A stretch of 64,000 nucleotides of DNA, taken from Arcticibacter sp041902385. Lineage in GTDB: Bacteria > Bacteroidota > Bacteroidia > Sphingobacteriales > Sphingobacteriaceae. How positions within the stretch are numbered: the first letter of the stretch is position 1; every line of letters begins with the position of its first letter. The notes beneath the pieces were generated by a model, which saw only the letters and a list, made by a program, of their open reading frames with translations, made no database searches and was not told the origin of the DNA. Positions 16,689-24,494 of this stretch are shown piece after piece. The DNA is taken from assembly GCF_041902385.1 (NCBI RefSeq), contig NZ_CP169244.1, positions 4,154,001 to 4,218,000 on the forward strand. Reading direction: 5' to 3'. The position numbers and the translations under genes were made by a program.

Positions 16689-16778
16689 TCAATTTTTTTG
16701 CGGTTCCGGTGTGATGTCTACCAAAGGAATATCGTGTTCATTCAGGAATTCCCGAAAGCTGAAATTACTGCAATTCAT
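16689..16778 (-). CDS. possible 29-residue ORF or gene remnant
   Basis: A short frame beginning MNCSNFSFREFLNEH and continuing DIPLVDITPEPQKN to a TGA. Its composition is protein-like and the flanking region has no other gene, but no family is recognised and it may be the decayed tail of an islet gene. Confidence 0.25.
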   Translation of the reverse strand: MNCSNFSFREFLNEHDIPLVDITPEPQKN

Positions 16779-16787
16779 AAAAAGCGG

Positions 16788-16876
16788 GCGGGTTCGATTC
16801 CCGCCCCAGGCACCGAAGCTGGCCGAAATTGTTTATTGGAATTTCGTGTCGCGGGCGGCGCGCGGAAACTTTAGGG
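16788..16876 (+). repeat. diverged tRNA-Leu 3' fragment with downstream flank
   Basis: GCGGGTTCGATTCCCGC (16788-16804) is the T arm of tRNA-Leu, followed by an acceptor-like CCCAGGC A (16805-16812). The sequence after it still resembles the flank of the intact gene: both contain TTTATNGGAATT and GGGCGGCGCGCG, then AAANTTTAGGG. Together with the intact tRNA-Leu (13785-13870) it brackets the IS and the ATPase as an imperfect direct repeat. It could be an attachment-site scar or the remains of a second tRNA-Leu gene. Confidence 0.6.
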
Positions 16877-17149
16877 ATGTACTCTAAACGTCGAGGGATT
16901 AATAATGGTGACTTTTAGCACCTGGCCGAACTGGAAGTTCTGAAACCACCGTACTAATTCTCGTCCTCCTGACAGTCTTGGCACATGCGGATTTTTCGTA
17001 TATAACTTACCGGTAATTGGCTCCTCGGCGTCGCCCAGGTAAATCTGGATCTCGCTCATATGTTCGCCGACTGCTTCAAGGTGCTCTTTTTTAAGGTTAA
17101 TGATTCCCTGCCCTTTGTAGGCGGGGCGTAAAGTAAAGGTGGTGGTCAT
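16871..17149 (-). CDS. hypothetical protein, 92 residues
   Basis: A small basic protein beginning MTTTFTLRPAYKGQGIINL, with a central charged stretch and FQFGQVLKVTIINPSTFRV near the end. Protein-like composition and an ATG start, but no family recognised. It lies outside the tRNA-flanked islet by its stop codon. Confidence 0.5.
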   Translation of the reverse strand: MTTTFTLRPAYKGQGIINLKKEHLEAVGEHMSEIQIYLGDAEEPITGKLYTKNPHVPRLSGGRELVRWFQNFQFGQVLKVTIINPSTFRVHP

Positions 17150-17257
17150 GGGTTCTCTTCCGGACGTTTTTCTTTTAACGTCTTATACGATGTATCGGAG
17201 CCCATGTCGCAGCCGCACTGTACTTTTAGCTGCTAAAGCCTTCCGCGATCATGAAAA

Positions 17258-17287
17258 CAAGGAACTTCACCCCATTGCAGGGTGAAG
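17258..17287 (-). terminator. terminator of the Rieske operon
   Basis: CTTCACCC (17265-17272) pairs with GGGTGAAG (17280-17287); on the minus strand it is followed by TTCCTTGTTTTC. It lies 6 bp past the stop of the last operon gene. Confidence 0.75.
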
Positions 17288-17292
17288 CCCCC

Positions 17293-17727
17293 TTAAGCAG
17301 ATACAGCGAGATTTGATCCGGTAATCTTCACGGTATACTGCTTTAAAGCAGTAGCGGCAGGTCCGCGCAGCACCTCTCCTTTTGTGTTAAACTCACTGCC
17401 GTGTGCCGGACAAATAAATTTTCCCTGGGCGTTGTTGTACGCAACCGATATGCGCTGATGGGTGCAGGCGAGCTGGACTGCGGTAAAGGACGAGGGTTCA
17501 TTAGGCTGGGCTAGCCTGACCAGGATCACGCCGTTTGCCATTTTTGAGTCGCCCACGTTCTTCAGTTCACTGTCGAGATTGGCGGTCAATACGTTATCGC
17601 CGCCGCCTGTATCGGGATCGGGCTTTGCCTCATCCTCAGGATCGCTGCCGCAGGCAACTACGCCGCAACCCACGCATACTGCTGCCAGGCCTATCCCCAG
17701 CTTCGATAAGAACTCTTTTCTTTCCAT
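17293..17727 (-). CDS. Rieske [2Fe-2S] lipoprotein
   Basis: A 144-residue exported iron-sulfur protein. The ATG at 17727 (MERKEFLSKLGIGLAAVCVG) gives an export signal with lipobox GVVAC. After an acidic Pro/Gly linker comes a small Rieske domain with both ligand boxes, CTHQR (first Cys-x-His) and CPAHGSEF (second Cys-x-x-His). No Cys lies between them in the positions used by bc1 Rieske proteins, so it is of the soluble ferredoxin type. The last gene of the ECF-sigma operon; probably an electron carrier or sensor in the periplasm. Confidence 0.85.
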   Translation of the reverse strand: MERKEFLSKLGIGLAAVCVGCGVVACGSDPEDEAKPDPDTGGGDNVLTANLDSELKNVGDSKMANGVILVRLAQPNEPSSFTAVQLACTHQRISVAYNNAQGKFICPAHGSEFNTKGEVLRGPAATALKQYTVKITGSNLAVSA

Positions 17728-17750
17728 AAGATGTTTTATTTGAGTGGTTA

Positions 17751-18689
17751 TTAATAATCGGCCTGTTGTTTCTTGCCAAAGCTGAACACACGCGTGATGG
17801 TAAACCCGATCCTGTACTGCCCCTTCGTCCATTTTGATTCGGTGTCGGCGAGGTAGTTGATGGGTGAAATCGCCTGAGCATTAGCCAGATTAAGGGTAAA
17901 GACGTGTCCGCCGGTCTCAATCTCAATTCCGACAGCCGAGGGATCATAAAACCTCGGAGAGTCACTGTCGTTCCTGAAGGAAGAGAAGGGATGAGCATAG
18001 TCAAGCACAATTCCCATGCGCCGGGTTACCTTGAGTCGCCCGGCTGCAGATAAAGAAAAGATATTCTTCTCGTTTCCCTTCACATAGGGAAAAGGCAGGT
18101 TATTTCGCAAAAATGAAGGCGCTATAACAAGAGAAAAACGCGAAGAGAACTTCCTGGAAAAAACCGCCTGATAGAAGTAAGAGAGACGGTTGCTATAGTC
18201 GTCGAAAACGTTGGTACTCACCTCATAGGGCTTCAGTCCGGCCTGCGCGATCAACGTAAGGGCAATGGGCATGCGCCCGTCGGTAGTCTGATGCAGGACC
18301 TTATACTTCAGGCCAAGGTCGAGAAGCTGCTCGTACTTGCTGCGGCCGAATGTAATATCAAGGTTGTCGCGGAGCCCGTACTCAAAGCCGATGTAGATGT
18401 CGGAGGAGTTGTCGAGGCCCCATAGTGTACGGCTTCCTCCATCATTGCCCCCTACATCGCCAAAGCGATGCACCACCATAAAGTTAAGATTGTTTTTCCT
18501 GACGGTTTCAGTAGTGGAAGTAAGAACCAGGCGGGTTGACTTAAAAGCTGCGAGGACAGCTTCATTTTCTCCGTCATCAGACAAAGCATTAAGAAGAGAA
18601 TCAGCAGAGGAGCCTCCGGCAGAGGTAGTGTCCTGAGCGTGAACCAGAGTTGCAGCCAGCAGCATAAAAAGCAATAGACATTTTTTCAT
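17751..18689 (-). CDS. DUF5777-like outer-membrane beta-barrel
   Basis: 312 residues with a signal peptide ending LVHAQ. The mature part begins TLTSTTETVRKNNLNF-like and contains VVHRFGDVGG, WGLDNSSDIYIGFEYGLRDNL and repeated amphipathic strands, as in the DUF5777 barrel family of Bacteroidota. Members commonly lie beside YceI and Rieske genes, as here (21-23 bp gaps). Function unknown; probably binds or passes a small hydrophobic ligand. Confidence 0.75.
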   Translation of the reverse strand: MKKCLLLFMLLAATLVHAQDTTSAGGSSADSLLNALSDDGENEAVLAAFKSTRLVLTSTTETVRKNNLNFMVVHRFGDVGGNDGGSRTLWGLDNSSDIYIGFEYGLRDNLDITFGRSKYEQLLDLGLKYKVLHQTTDGRMPIALTLIAQAGLKPYEVSTNVFDDYSNRLSYFYQAVFSRKFSSRFSLVIAPSFLRNNLPFPYVKGNEKNIFSLSAAGRLKVTRRMGIVLDYAHPFSSFRNDSDSPRFYDPSAVGIEIETGGHVFTLNLANAQAISPINYLADTESKWTKGQYRIGFTITRVFSFGKKQQADY

Positions 18690-18710
18690 ATCGATGTTGC
18701 TTACGTAAGT

Positions 18711-19256
18711 TTACTTTTGATATTTAGAATAATCAGCGGCGACTTTCACCTCAATACTTTCCGCAATCTTTTGAAAAACCAGCTTCGGTATATCGATCTG
18801 ATGATCCTTACAGCGCACGTTGAAGGTGGAGCTGAGCCTTACCGCACCCTTATTCACCTGAACCTTGCCGTCAATGGTGCGGTTCTGTTTCACGCCGTGC
18901 ACTTCAAGCACTCCTGACGCTTTCACCGGATAGATGCCATCCTTTGACACATCGATCTTCTCAAGCACCTTCCCCCTAAAGGATGCATTAGGAAACTTGT
19001 CGCTCTCCATGTAGTTCTCATTGAAATGCTCCTGCATCAGCGATTTCTCGAAGGCGAACGAGCGTATGGGGACACTGAAGGCAAGGTCTCCGGTAGCGGG
19101 ATTGTAGACCGACGTGCCTTTGCCCGAAGTGGCGGCAATATCTTCCAGGGGAGCTTCGGAGAAGAGCATGATCCTGGCATTTCTGCAGACATAAGAGTCC
19201 CGGCCTGCCTGATTGATCCCCAACCAGGCAAGAAACATAATGGCGATATATTTCAT
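18711..19256 (-). CDS. YceI family protein
   Basis: 181 residues with an N-terminal signal segment (MKYIAIMFLAWLGINQAG). The YceI lipocalin-like fold is indicated by TGDLAFSVPIRSFAFEKSLMQEHFNENYMESDKFPNASFRG (quoted in part: SLMQEHFNENYMESDKFP) and the middle GVLEVHGVKQNRTIDGKV. YceI proteins bind isoprenoid-type lipids in the periplasm. Sits between the barrel and the DUF5777 gene in the sigma operon, 4 bp after the preceding stop. Confidence 0.88.
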   Translation of the reverse strand: MKYIAIMFLAWLGINQAGRDSYVCRNARIMLFSEAPLEDIAATSGKGTSVYNPATGDLAFSVPIRSFAFEKSLMQEHFNENYMESDKFPNASFRGKVLEKIDVSKDGIYPVKASGVLEVHGVKQNRTIDGKVQVNKGAVRLSSTFNVRCKDHQIDIPKLVFQKIAESIEVKVAADYSKYQK

Positions 19257-19260
19257 GTGA

Positions 19261-20436
19261 TTACTTTTTTGTGCTTCGTCCTATATCCCAGCTCATGCCG
19301 ACTGATATGCCGCCGGACCTGAGATCAATCCCTTCATTGCCTATTTTTGTTAACGGTAGCTTGTAGTATGGCTGCACCAGGATGCCAGCCTTATTGCCCA
19401 GCCGATGCTGGTAAGTAGCATTAAAATTCACCACTCCCGGAAAATGACTATTCTTATTGCTCACCTTATAAGCCCAGGTTGAACAGTCGCTATAGGTGAA
19501 GGAGTACTTTTCCCGCAGCATGATGTACGATGATATTCCCGACCCCACGCTAAAGGAGCTTTTTTCTTTGGAGAGGAACTGGAAGCTAACGTTGAGCGGG
19601 ATGTCGAGGACGCGGCAGTTGGCGTCTACGTGCTCAGTTTGCCTGTTTCCGTATCCGGAGGAGCCATAGGCGCCCTGAAGCTGGCCCTGATTCATCTGGT
19701 AAGGCTTGCCGGCGTAGATGAGACCCGTCGATACGCTCCATCGTTTAGGCAGCGAGGCGATCAGCAGGAATCCTCCGTTAAGGCCTACCTGTGCGTTAGC
19801 CAATGAATTCACTCCATTGAGATCAGGTGCCGACAGGAGTGCCAGGGACAGCTTTACCTTTTTCCGCGGGGACGACTGCAGATCATCGCTAACAACCTGT
19901 TCCGCAGTGGGTTCCCCGGTCACGGGCGTTATCTCCGGTACAAGTGGTGTCTTGATGGCAGCCAGGGCGGGCAGGCTATCTGCAGCGGGGACTCCCGAAA
20001 GGCTATTGCCGGCGGCTTCAAGGAGCGGAAGGTCGGCGTTTGGGACAGCGGAAGTATCGGCCGCTCTTCCTGCCATCTCCTCGGTATCGACCCTCCTTTC
20101 CCTTCTGTAAGCGGTCCGCTCGTCTTCCGGGCGAGGGCTGCTTAGCCCTTTGCTCTCCCGTTGTTCTGTTGACTCCTTCATTTTACCTTTTTGTTTTTGC
20201 ACAATCTTCTCCCCTGTATCAGGTGCAAAGAATCCCCGAAACATCAAGATCAGAAGAACTGCAGCGATTCCGGCCGATACCCAATACAACCATATCAGCC
20301 CTCTCCTTCCGCCCTCCTTATCCAGAAGAGCCTCCATCGCATCCCAGTCCTCTTCCCGGAAAGACACGTGTCCTTCCTCCCCGGTCAGTCCCTCCCTGAA
20401 CTGACGATCTATCTTATGCTCGTCAGTCCTTCTCAT
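19261..20436 (-). CDS. membrane-anchored protein with C-terminal barrel-like domain
   Basis: 391 residues. The N-terminal 46 are soluble and acidic (FREEDWDAMEALLDKEGG), then one membrane helix (LIWLYWVSAGIAAVLLILMF), a charged linker of about 110 residues, and a C-terminal domain (about 195-391) of beta-strand repeats resembling Bacteroidota outer-membrane barrels. The N-terminus overlaps the end of the sigma gene (ATGA), the usual place of an anti-sigma factor, so the cytoplasmic part may bind the sigma factor while the rest senses the envelope. I infer this from position. Confidence 0.6.
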   Translation of the reverse strand: MRRTDEHKIDRQFREGLTGEEGHVSFREEDWDAMEALLDKEGGRRGLIWLYWVSAGIAAVLLILMFRGFFAPDTGEKIVQKQKGKMKESTEQRESKGLSSPRPEDERTAYRRERRVDTEEMAGRAADTSAVPNADLPLLEAAGNSLSGVPAADSLPALAAIKTPLVPEITPVTGEPTAEQVVSDDLQSSPRKKVKLSLALLSAPDLNGVNSLANAQVGLNGGFLLIASLPKRWSVSTGLIYAGKPYQMNQGQLQGAYGSSGYGNRQTEHVDANCRVLDIPLNVSFQFLSKEKSSFSVGSGISSYIMLREKYSFTYSDCSTWAYKVSNKNSHFPGVVNFNATYQHRLGNKAGILVQPYYKLPLTKIGNEGIDLRSGGISVGMSWDIGRSTKK

Positions 20437-21065
20437 CTGAATAGTCCGTTGTTAAAAAAAGTAACATTTAAATTCACCGGATTAATGGCAACACTTGCAC
20501 TGTAAGCTCCGCCGTTTGTATCGCGGGGCAGCACATCGGCTTCCATGACCATCTTTCTTAGCCTGTCTCTCGCCTTAAAGAGATTCGACTTTGACGTGCC
20601 GGGGCTAATACCCAGCATCTCTGCTATTTCTTCATGTGTATACCCTTCGATAGCGTACAGATTGAACACAGTACGATAAGCATGAGGGAGCTTTTGAATC
20701 ATAGCCAGCAGATCGTCATACCGCAGTTTCGTGTCGGGCATATCCTCATGTATCACGTCCTCCGCTTTCTCCAGGTCATCGGCATGGCTCGTTTTGTAGT
20801 TGCTCCGGTAATAATCGACCGACGCATTCATCATGATCCTTCCGAGCCAGGCTTTAAAAGGCTTTTCCGCACTATATTTCTCCAGGTTGGTAAAGACCTT
20901 AAAAAAACCGAGGTTCATAATTTCGGAAGCCTCATACCGGTTGCCCGCGTAGCGCAAACAGATGCTCATAGCAAAGCCATAAAATGTCTTATACAACATT
21001 TTCTGATCCTTACGGTCCTTTTTCAGGCAGCCTGCTATCAGCTGGTGTAGTTGTGCTTCGCCCAT
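20433..21065 (-). CDS. ECF RNA polymerase sigma factor
   Basis: 210 residues. Region 2 is in MLYKTFYGFAMSICLRYAGN through FKVFTNLEKY and KPFKAWLGRIMMNASVDYYR; region 4 is in LPHAYRTVFNLYAIEGYTHEEIAEMLGISPGTSKSNL (partly quoted: YTHEEIAEMLGISPGTSKSN). First gene of a five-gene operon and presumably its own activator. Its tail carries a nonconserved extension of about 25 residues. Confidence 0.9.
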   Translation of the reverse strand: MGEAQLHQLIAGCLKKDRKDQKMLYKTFYGFAMSICLRYAGNRYEASEIMNLGFFKVFTNLEKYSAEKPFKAWLGRIMMNASVDYYRSNYKTSHADDLEKAEDVIHEDMPDTKLRYDDLLAMIQKLPHAYRTVFNLYAIEGYTHEEIAEMLGISPGTSKSNLFKARDRLRKMVMEADVLPRDTNGGAYSASVAINPVNLNVTFFNNGLFR

Positions 21066-21231
21066 ACGGGTGTGTTCTTCTCTGCTGTTAATCCAAGCCT
21101 TTTATTAGTATCACGGAGTGTACAGGCAAATGGTTGCCTCTCTACAGTAATTTTTTTTACTGCCAAAACCCGGCCTTCTACAGTTACAATATACTGTAAA
21201 AACCGTAAGTATGGGCGTCGAACTTTGCTTT

Positions 21232-21777
21232 ATGAAAGTAGTGATTCCCAACTATCCTATGCAGGGGGAGAGCAAATTCATTTCCAACTTCAAGGATCGG
21301 GTAAGAGTGAAGGTAAATATCGACTACGATTATTCTATTACCAATGGGCTGGCTTTTATGAAACAAGCCAAAAGACTGGGGGCATCCAATGCTGATCCTG
21401 ACAGTAATGAAGCTCTTAATGACTCGGCCTTTGAATCTGCAGAAAATTCTGTCATAGACGTAAGGATTCGTGATATTTCCAAGGCGATCACCCTAAATGA
21501 AGACATTGTGGACTTGGATCAGGGCGACCTTGAAACAAAACTGTTAAGTGAAGTGAACCGTACTCTTGATCCTCTTGGCGTTCACTTAAATTTTATTACA
21601 CTGACCTTTGACCTCGATGAGCAGACGAGACAGGCGATTGATGTGGCGACAGCAATGCGGATTTATGAGACTAAAGGCATTGGTGACCTTGGACGCCAGG
21701 TAATAACTGCGCGGGCCGGAGCAACAAAAGTTGTGGTCGAAAATCAGTTGCAGGAGAAACAGCGAGCAGAGGAATAA
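21232..21777 (+). CDS. SPFH/Band 7-like protein, N-terminally short
   Basis: About 181 residues from ATG 21232 (the frame is also open from 21211). The C-terminal half, LLSEVNRTLDPLGVHLNFIT followed by AIDVATAMRIYETKGIGDL, is similar to the end of SPFH/prohibitin domains. A membrane anchor expected at the N-terminus is absent, and the region upstream (21066-21210) carries no recognisable start, so the gene may be truncated. Convergent with the MscS gene. Confidence 0.45.
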   Translation: MKVVIPNYPMQGESKFISNFKDRVRVKVNIDYDYSITNGLAFMKQAKRLGASNADPDSNEALNDSAFESAENSVIDVRIRDISKAITLNEDIVDLDQGDLETKLLSEVNRTLDPLGVHLNFITLTFDLDEQTRQAIDVATAMRIYETKGIGDLGRQVITARAGATKVVVENQLQEKQRAEE

Positions 21778-21812
21778 GAAGGGCGATATGCTGCGCTTGT
21801 TTACTTGAAGGC

Positions 21813-22706
21813 TTATTGATTTTGTATTTTGACGGAAGAGTCAAAAAGCCTTTCGCCTCCTTTAATGCCAAAGTCGAGCGTACGTATCGGGAATGGAATG
21901 GTGATGCCCGCTGAGTCGAAAGCGGTCTTCAGGCGCATGATCACCTCACTCCGTGCTTCGAGATAGTCGGGCTGAGTCGTGGAGCTTAGCCAGATACGCA
22001 AGCTGAAGTTGATGGAGCTGTCGGCAAATTCCTCAAAATAGAATTCAACGGGGCTGTCGTCCTGACGCCCCTTTACTCCTTCTATAGCAGCAAGCGCAAC
22101 CTGCTTTACGTGTTCCAGGTCATCACCATACGACACCCCCACTACCAGGTCCATCCTGCGACGCCCCAGCTTGGTAAAGTTCTCGATAGGATTCTGGAAT
22201 ATGTCCTTATTCGGAATAAATACCAGTTGTCCCTGGAACGTGCGAATGAGGCTGTCGCGAAGACGTATCTCCTCCACAGTTCCCATATAGTCTTTGACCC
22301 TCACCAGGTCTCCGGGCTCGATAGGCCTGGTGAAGGACATGACAATACCAGCAACGAAGTTGGCGGCAATGTCCTGAAAAGCAAAAGCAAGCGCAATACC
22401 TACAATTCCGGCGCCTGCCAGAAGTGACGTCACAGCCTTATCAAGCTTCAAAATACTCAGGGCGGTGAAGATGGTAATACCAACACCCACAATATAAATA
22501 AATGAAGCAAAAAGAGCGTTAAGCACCTGATGGTGCAGGATACGGGTAAAGAGCCTCGAAGCAAAAGTGCGGAGCAGGCGAGCCTGGTAGATACCGAGCA
22601 CCAGAACCAGTGCAGCGATAACAAGATTGGGCAGCATCCGGACAAAATCTCGCACCCACACGGAGAGTTTTGTGCCAATCAGCTCATATATCTTATCAAT
22701 ATCCAT
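21813..22706 (-). CDS. small-conductance mechanosensitive channel (MscS family)
   Basis: 297 residues. Three N-terminal helices; the pore helix is visible in TSLLAGAGIVGIALAFAFQD, followed by IAANFVAGIVMSFTRPIEPGD and the beta domain (VRVKDYMGTVEEIRLRDSLI, FIPNKDIFQNPIENFT), then the MscS C-terminal alpha/beta part. It releases solutes on hypo-osmotic shock at the inner membrane. Standard size and complete motifs. Confidence 0.93.
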   Translation of the reverse strand: MDIDKIYELIGTKLSVWVRDFVRMLPNLVIAALVLVLGIYQARLLRTFASRLFTRILHHQVLNALFASFIYIVGVGITIFTALSILKLDKAVTSLLAGAGIVGIALAFAFQDIAANFVAGIVMSFTRPIEPGDLVRVKDYMGTVEEIRLRDSLIRTFQGQLVFIPNKDIFQNPIENFTKLGRRRMDLVVGVSYGDDLEHVKQVALAAIEGVKGRQDDSPVEFYFEEFADSSINFSLRIWLSSTTQPDYLEARSEVIMRLKTAFDSAGITIPFPIRTLDFGIKGGERLFDSSVKIQNQ

Positions 22707-22839
22707 TTAAAAACAGTTCTAGTAGCGGAGGTTGCGCTAATCGCAATCCTATTCTCTAACCGGACAAGGCGCATTTTAGTTTACTCAGATCTCATGTAAT
22801 CTATTGAAAAAAAATAGCTCAGCGGGCACGTTTCTTCTA

Positions 22840-23070
22840 TCTGATCCCTGGGCGAAAATAAATGGTCTGAGGGTCAATGGGAATGAGACCTACTATAGCA
22901 GCAGCGACAAGAACAAGACTTTCCTCGGCATCGGCGTTGCTGCAGGCTGAAAATTCATCAACAAGAGCGGCTTTTTAGGCGAGCTCTTCTTCGGTCCGGG
23001 AAGGAAGTTCGGATCAGACGACGAGGAGGTCTACCCTCGTATCGGGATCACGCTTGGCAAGCGCTTTTAA
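22840..23070 (+). pseudogene. C-terminal remnant of an outer-membrane protein
   Basis: In one frame the region reads ETYYSSSDKNKTFLGIGVAAG, a TGA at 22948-22950, then KFINKSGFLGELFFGPGRKF and VYPRIGITLGKRF with a final TAA. The pattern is the last strands of a DUF3575-like Bacteroidota barrel, in which the TGA replaces what is usually Trp. There is no start and no upstream part, so this is a decayed fragment. Confidence 0.6.
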
Positions 23071-23073
23071 GGC

Positions 23074-23520
23074 TTAATAGCCTTTCGCCTTCATTTTCTC
23101 CTCAAAGGATTTAGCAATTTCGAGTCCCCATTGCTGTCCAACGGCCATTGACTCCTGCATCACCATGGGACTCTTTTCCGCTAATTTCCGACCTATCGGA
23201 GTACGATAAAATGAGATAAATCCGTTGAGATCTGCTTCCGTGAAATGTTTTTGATAAACGGGTACCAGCCGGTCAACCAGTTCATCAAGGGAAGCCTTTG
23301 AGAACTCGGTCTCAAAGCTGTTCCATACTTCAGCAGGAACCTGTTGCCTCTGTTGCTTGAACATCGCAAACATCTGCTTTATTGCTGCCTGAAAGGTGGC
23401 CTGCGTTCCTGCTACATCAAGCATAGTGCGCAAGGTCTTCTTGTACGAATCATTGGTTTGCGCTACAGAAACGGATGCAAAAAATGAAAAGAGTGAAAGG
23501 ATTAGGATAAACTTCTTCAT
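23074..23520 (-). CDS. DUF2059 domain exported protein
   Basis: 148 residues with a signal peptide ending SVSVAQ. The body is helical, with ELVDRLVPVYQKHFTEADLNG and FISFYRTPIGRKLAEKSPMV, the hallmark of DUF2059. Function unknown; the family is periplasmic. It converges with the barrel remnant (3 bp apart). Confidence 0.88.
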   Translation of the reverse strand: MKKFILILSLFSFFASVSVAQTNDSYKKTLRTMLDVAGTQATFQAAIKQMFAMFKQQRQQVPAEVWNSFETEFSKASLDELVDRLVPVYQKHFTEADLNGFISFYRTPIGRKLAEKSPMVMQESMAVGQQWGLEIAKSFEEKMKAKGY

Positions 23521-23602
23521 GAGTTCGCTGGTTTAATGTTGCATCAGATCGCCCAAAGATAAGAGATAAAGACGGAATTATAATGGCAGAAGTTCCTCTC
23601 GG

Positions 23603-24265
23603 CTAAATAATCCCGTTATCCTTGCAAAAGGCGACGAGCTGTTCATTTTTCGTAAATTCAAGAACCTCTTTCATGCGGTTAAGGCGCTTCTCTACACTGC
23701 TCAGACCTGAGGGCCTGATCTGGTTTTGCTGCAGATAAGTGGGGATATCCTTTTGAAGCATCCCGTTAGAAAGCAGGGAAATAATCGTGATATCAAAATC
23801 ACTAAAGTCGTACGTGTTTTTTTGTTTGATCGCCTGCCGTAGTTGTACAGGAAAATGCCGTCTGTTCTTCGTAATGGTATCCAAAGCAATACGCAGCTCC
23901 TGAGCGTCGCGGCGACCTTTGCACACGTAGCCGTCGACGTTCAGCTCATTGTAAAGCTTCTCAACTATGCCGGCTTTATTTTCCGCCGAAAACACAAGCA
24001 CCTTTAAACGGGGCTGTATTTTCCTTGCCTCTTCGATCAGCTCCATGCCTCCTTTTATTATTTGCGGGTTTTCATCTTCGTCAAAATACAAGTCGGTGAT
24101 CAGCAGGTCGTATGGTTCTGCTTCCTGACTTTTGGCAATGCGTTTCAAGGCATCGTCGCAGTAGTAAACGTAGTCGGTATTCTCAATACCCAGGTCCCGG
24201 AGTGTTTTCTGGACTGAAATATTTGCACACTCGTGGTCCTCTGCGATTAGTACGTTTCTGAGCAT
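23603..24265 (-). CDS. response regulator with LuxR-like C-terminal domain
   Basis: 220 residues. Receiver domain at 1-125 with acidic pair E9-D10, phospho-acceptor D58 (LLITDL), Ser in VFSAENK and Lys in GYVCKGR. The C-terminal part (about 152-220) has the helix-turn-helix form of NarL/LuxR regulators but is diverged (DITIISLLSNGMLQKDIPTYL, SVEKRLNRMKEVL). Encoded downstream of a TPR sensor kinase with a small ORF between; presumably its partner. Confidence 0.88.
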   Translation of the reverse strand: MLRNVLIAEDHECANISVQKTLRDLGIENTDYVYYCDDALKRIAKSQEAEPYDLLITDLYFDEDENPQIIKGGMELIEEARKIQPRLKVLVFSAENKAGIVEKLYNELNVDGYVCKGRRDAQELRIALDTITKNRRHFPVQLRQAIKQKNTYDFSDFDITIISLLSNGMLQKDIPTYLQQNQIRPSGLSSVEKRLNRMKEVLEFTKNEQLVAFCKDNGII

Positions 24266-24276
24266 CTTATGGAGTT

Positions 24277-24417
24277 TTATCTGTTTATCGCGAGCATTAA
24301 TTGTTCTTTAAACGTCTCAGTGGATAGTCGGCTAAGTTCTAAAAACAACAAAGAGCGGCCAAGCGACTCAGTTTCCCGCTGCCGGTTCAACTCCTGACTG
24401 TTTTTATTAATGTCCAT
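24277..24417 (-). CDS. 46-residue ORF between sensor kinase and response regulator
   Basis: ATG at 24417, stop TAA 11 bp before the response regulator start. The peptide begins MDINKNSQELNRQRETE, then ESLGRSLLFLELSRLSTETF and ends LMLAINR; it is predicted fully helical with no signal. Tight operon spacing (77 bp from the kinase, 11 bp to the regulator) favours a real small protein. No family recognised. Confidence 0.5.
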   Translation of the reverse strand: MDINKNSQELNRQRETESLGRSLLFLELSRLSTETFKEQLMLAINR

Positions 24418-24494
24418 AATTTAATTGAAAGAAGATCGTTGCGCCACTCTTTATTCCTGTCTGTGGGATGGCTCGTGAAGCTCTTCGCCGATCG

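Noticed and set aside
10544..21735. Recurring ACAAAAGTTGTGG at about 10549, 13969 and 21723
   Set aside because: A short palindromic string; one copy is inside codons of the SPFH-like gene and one inside the IS left end. Probably chance.
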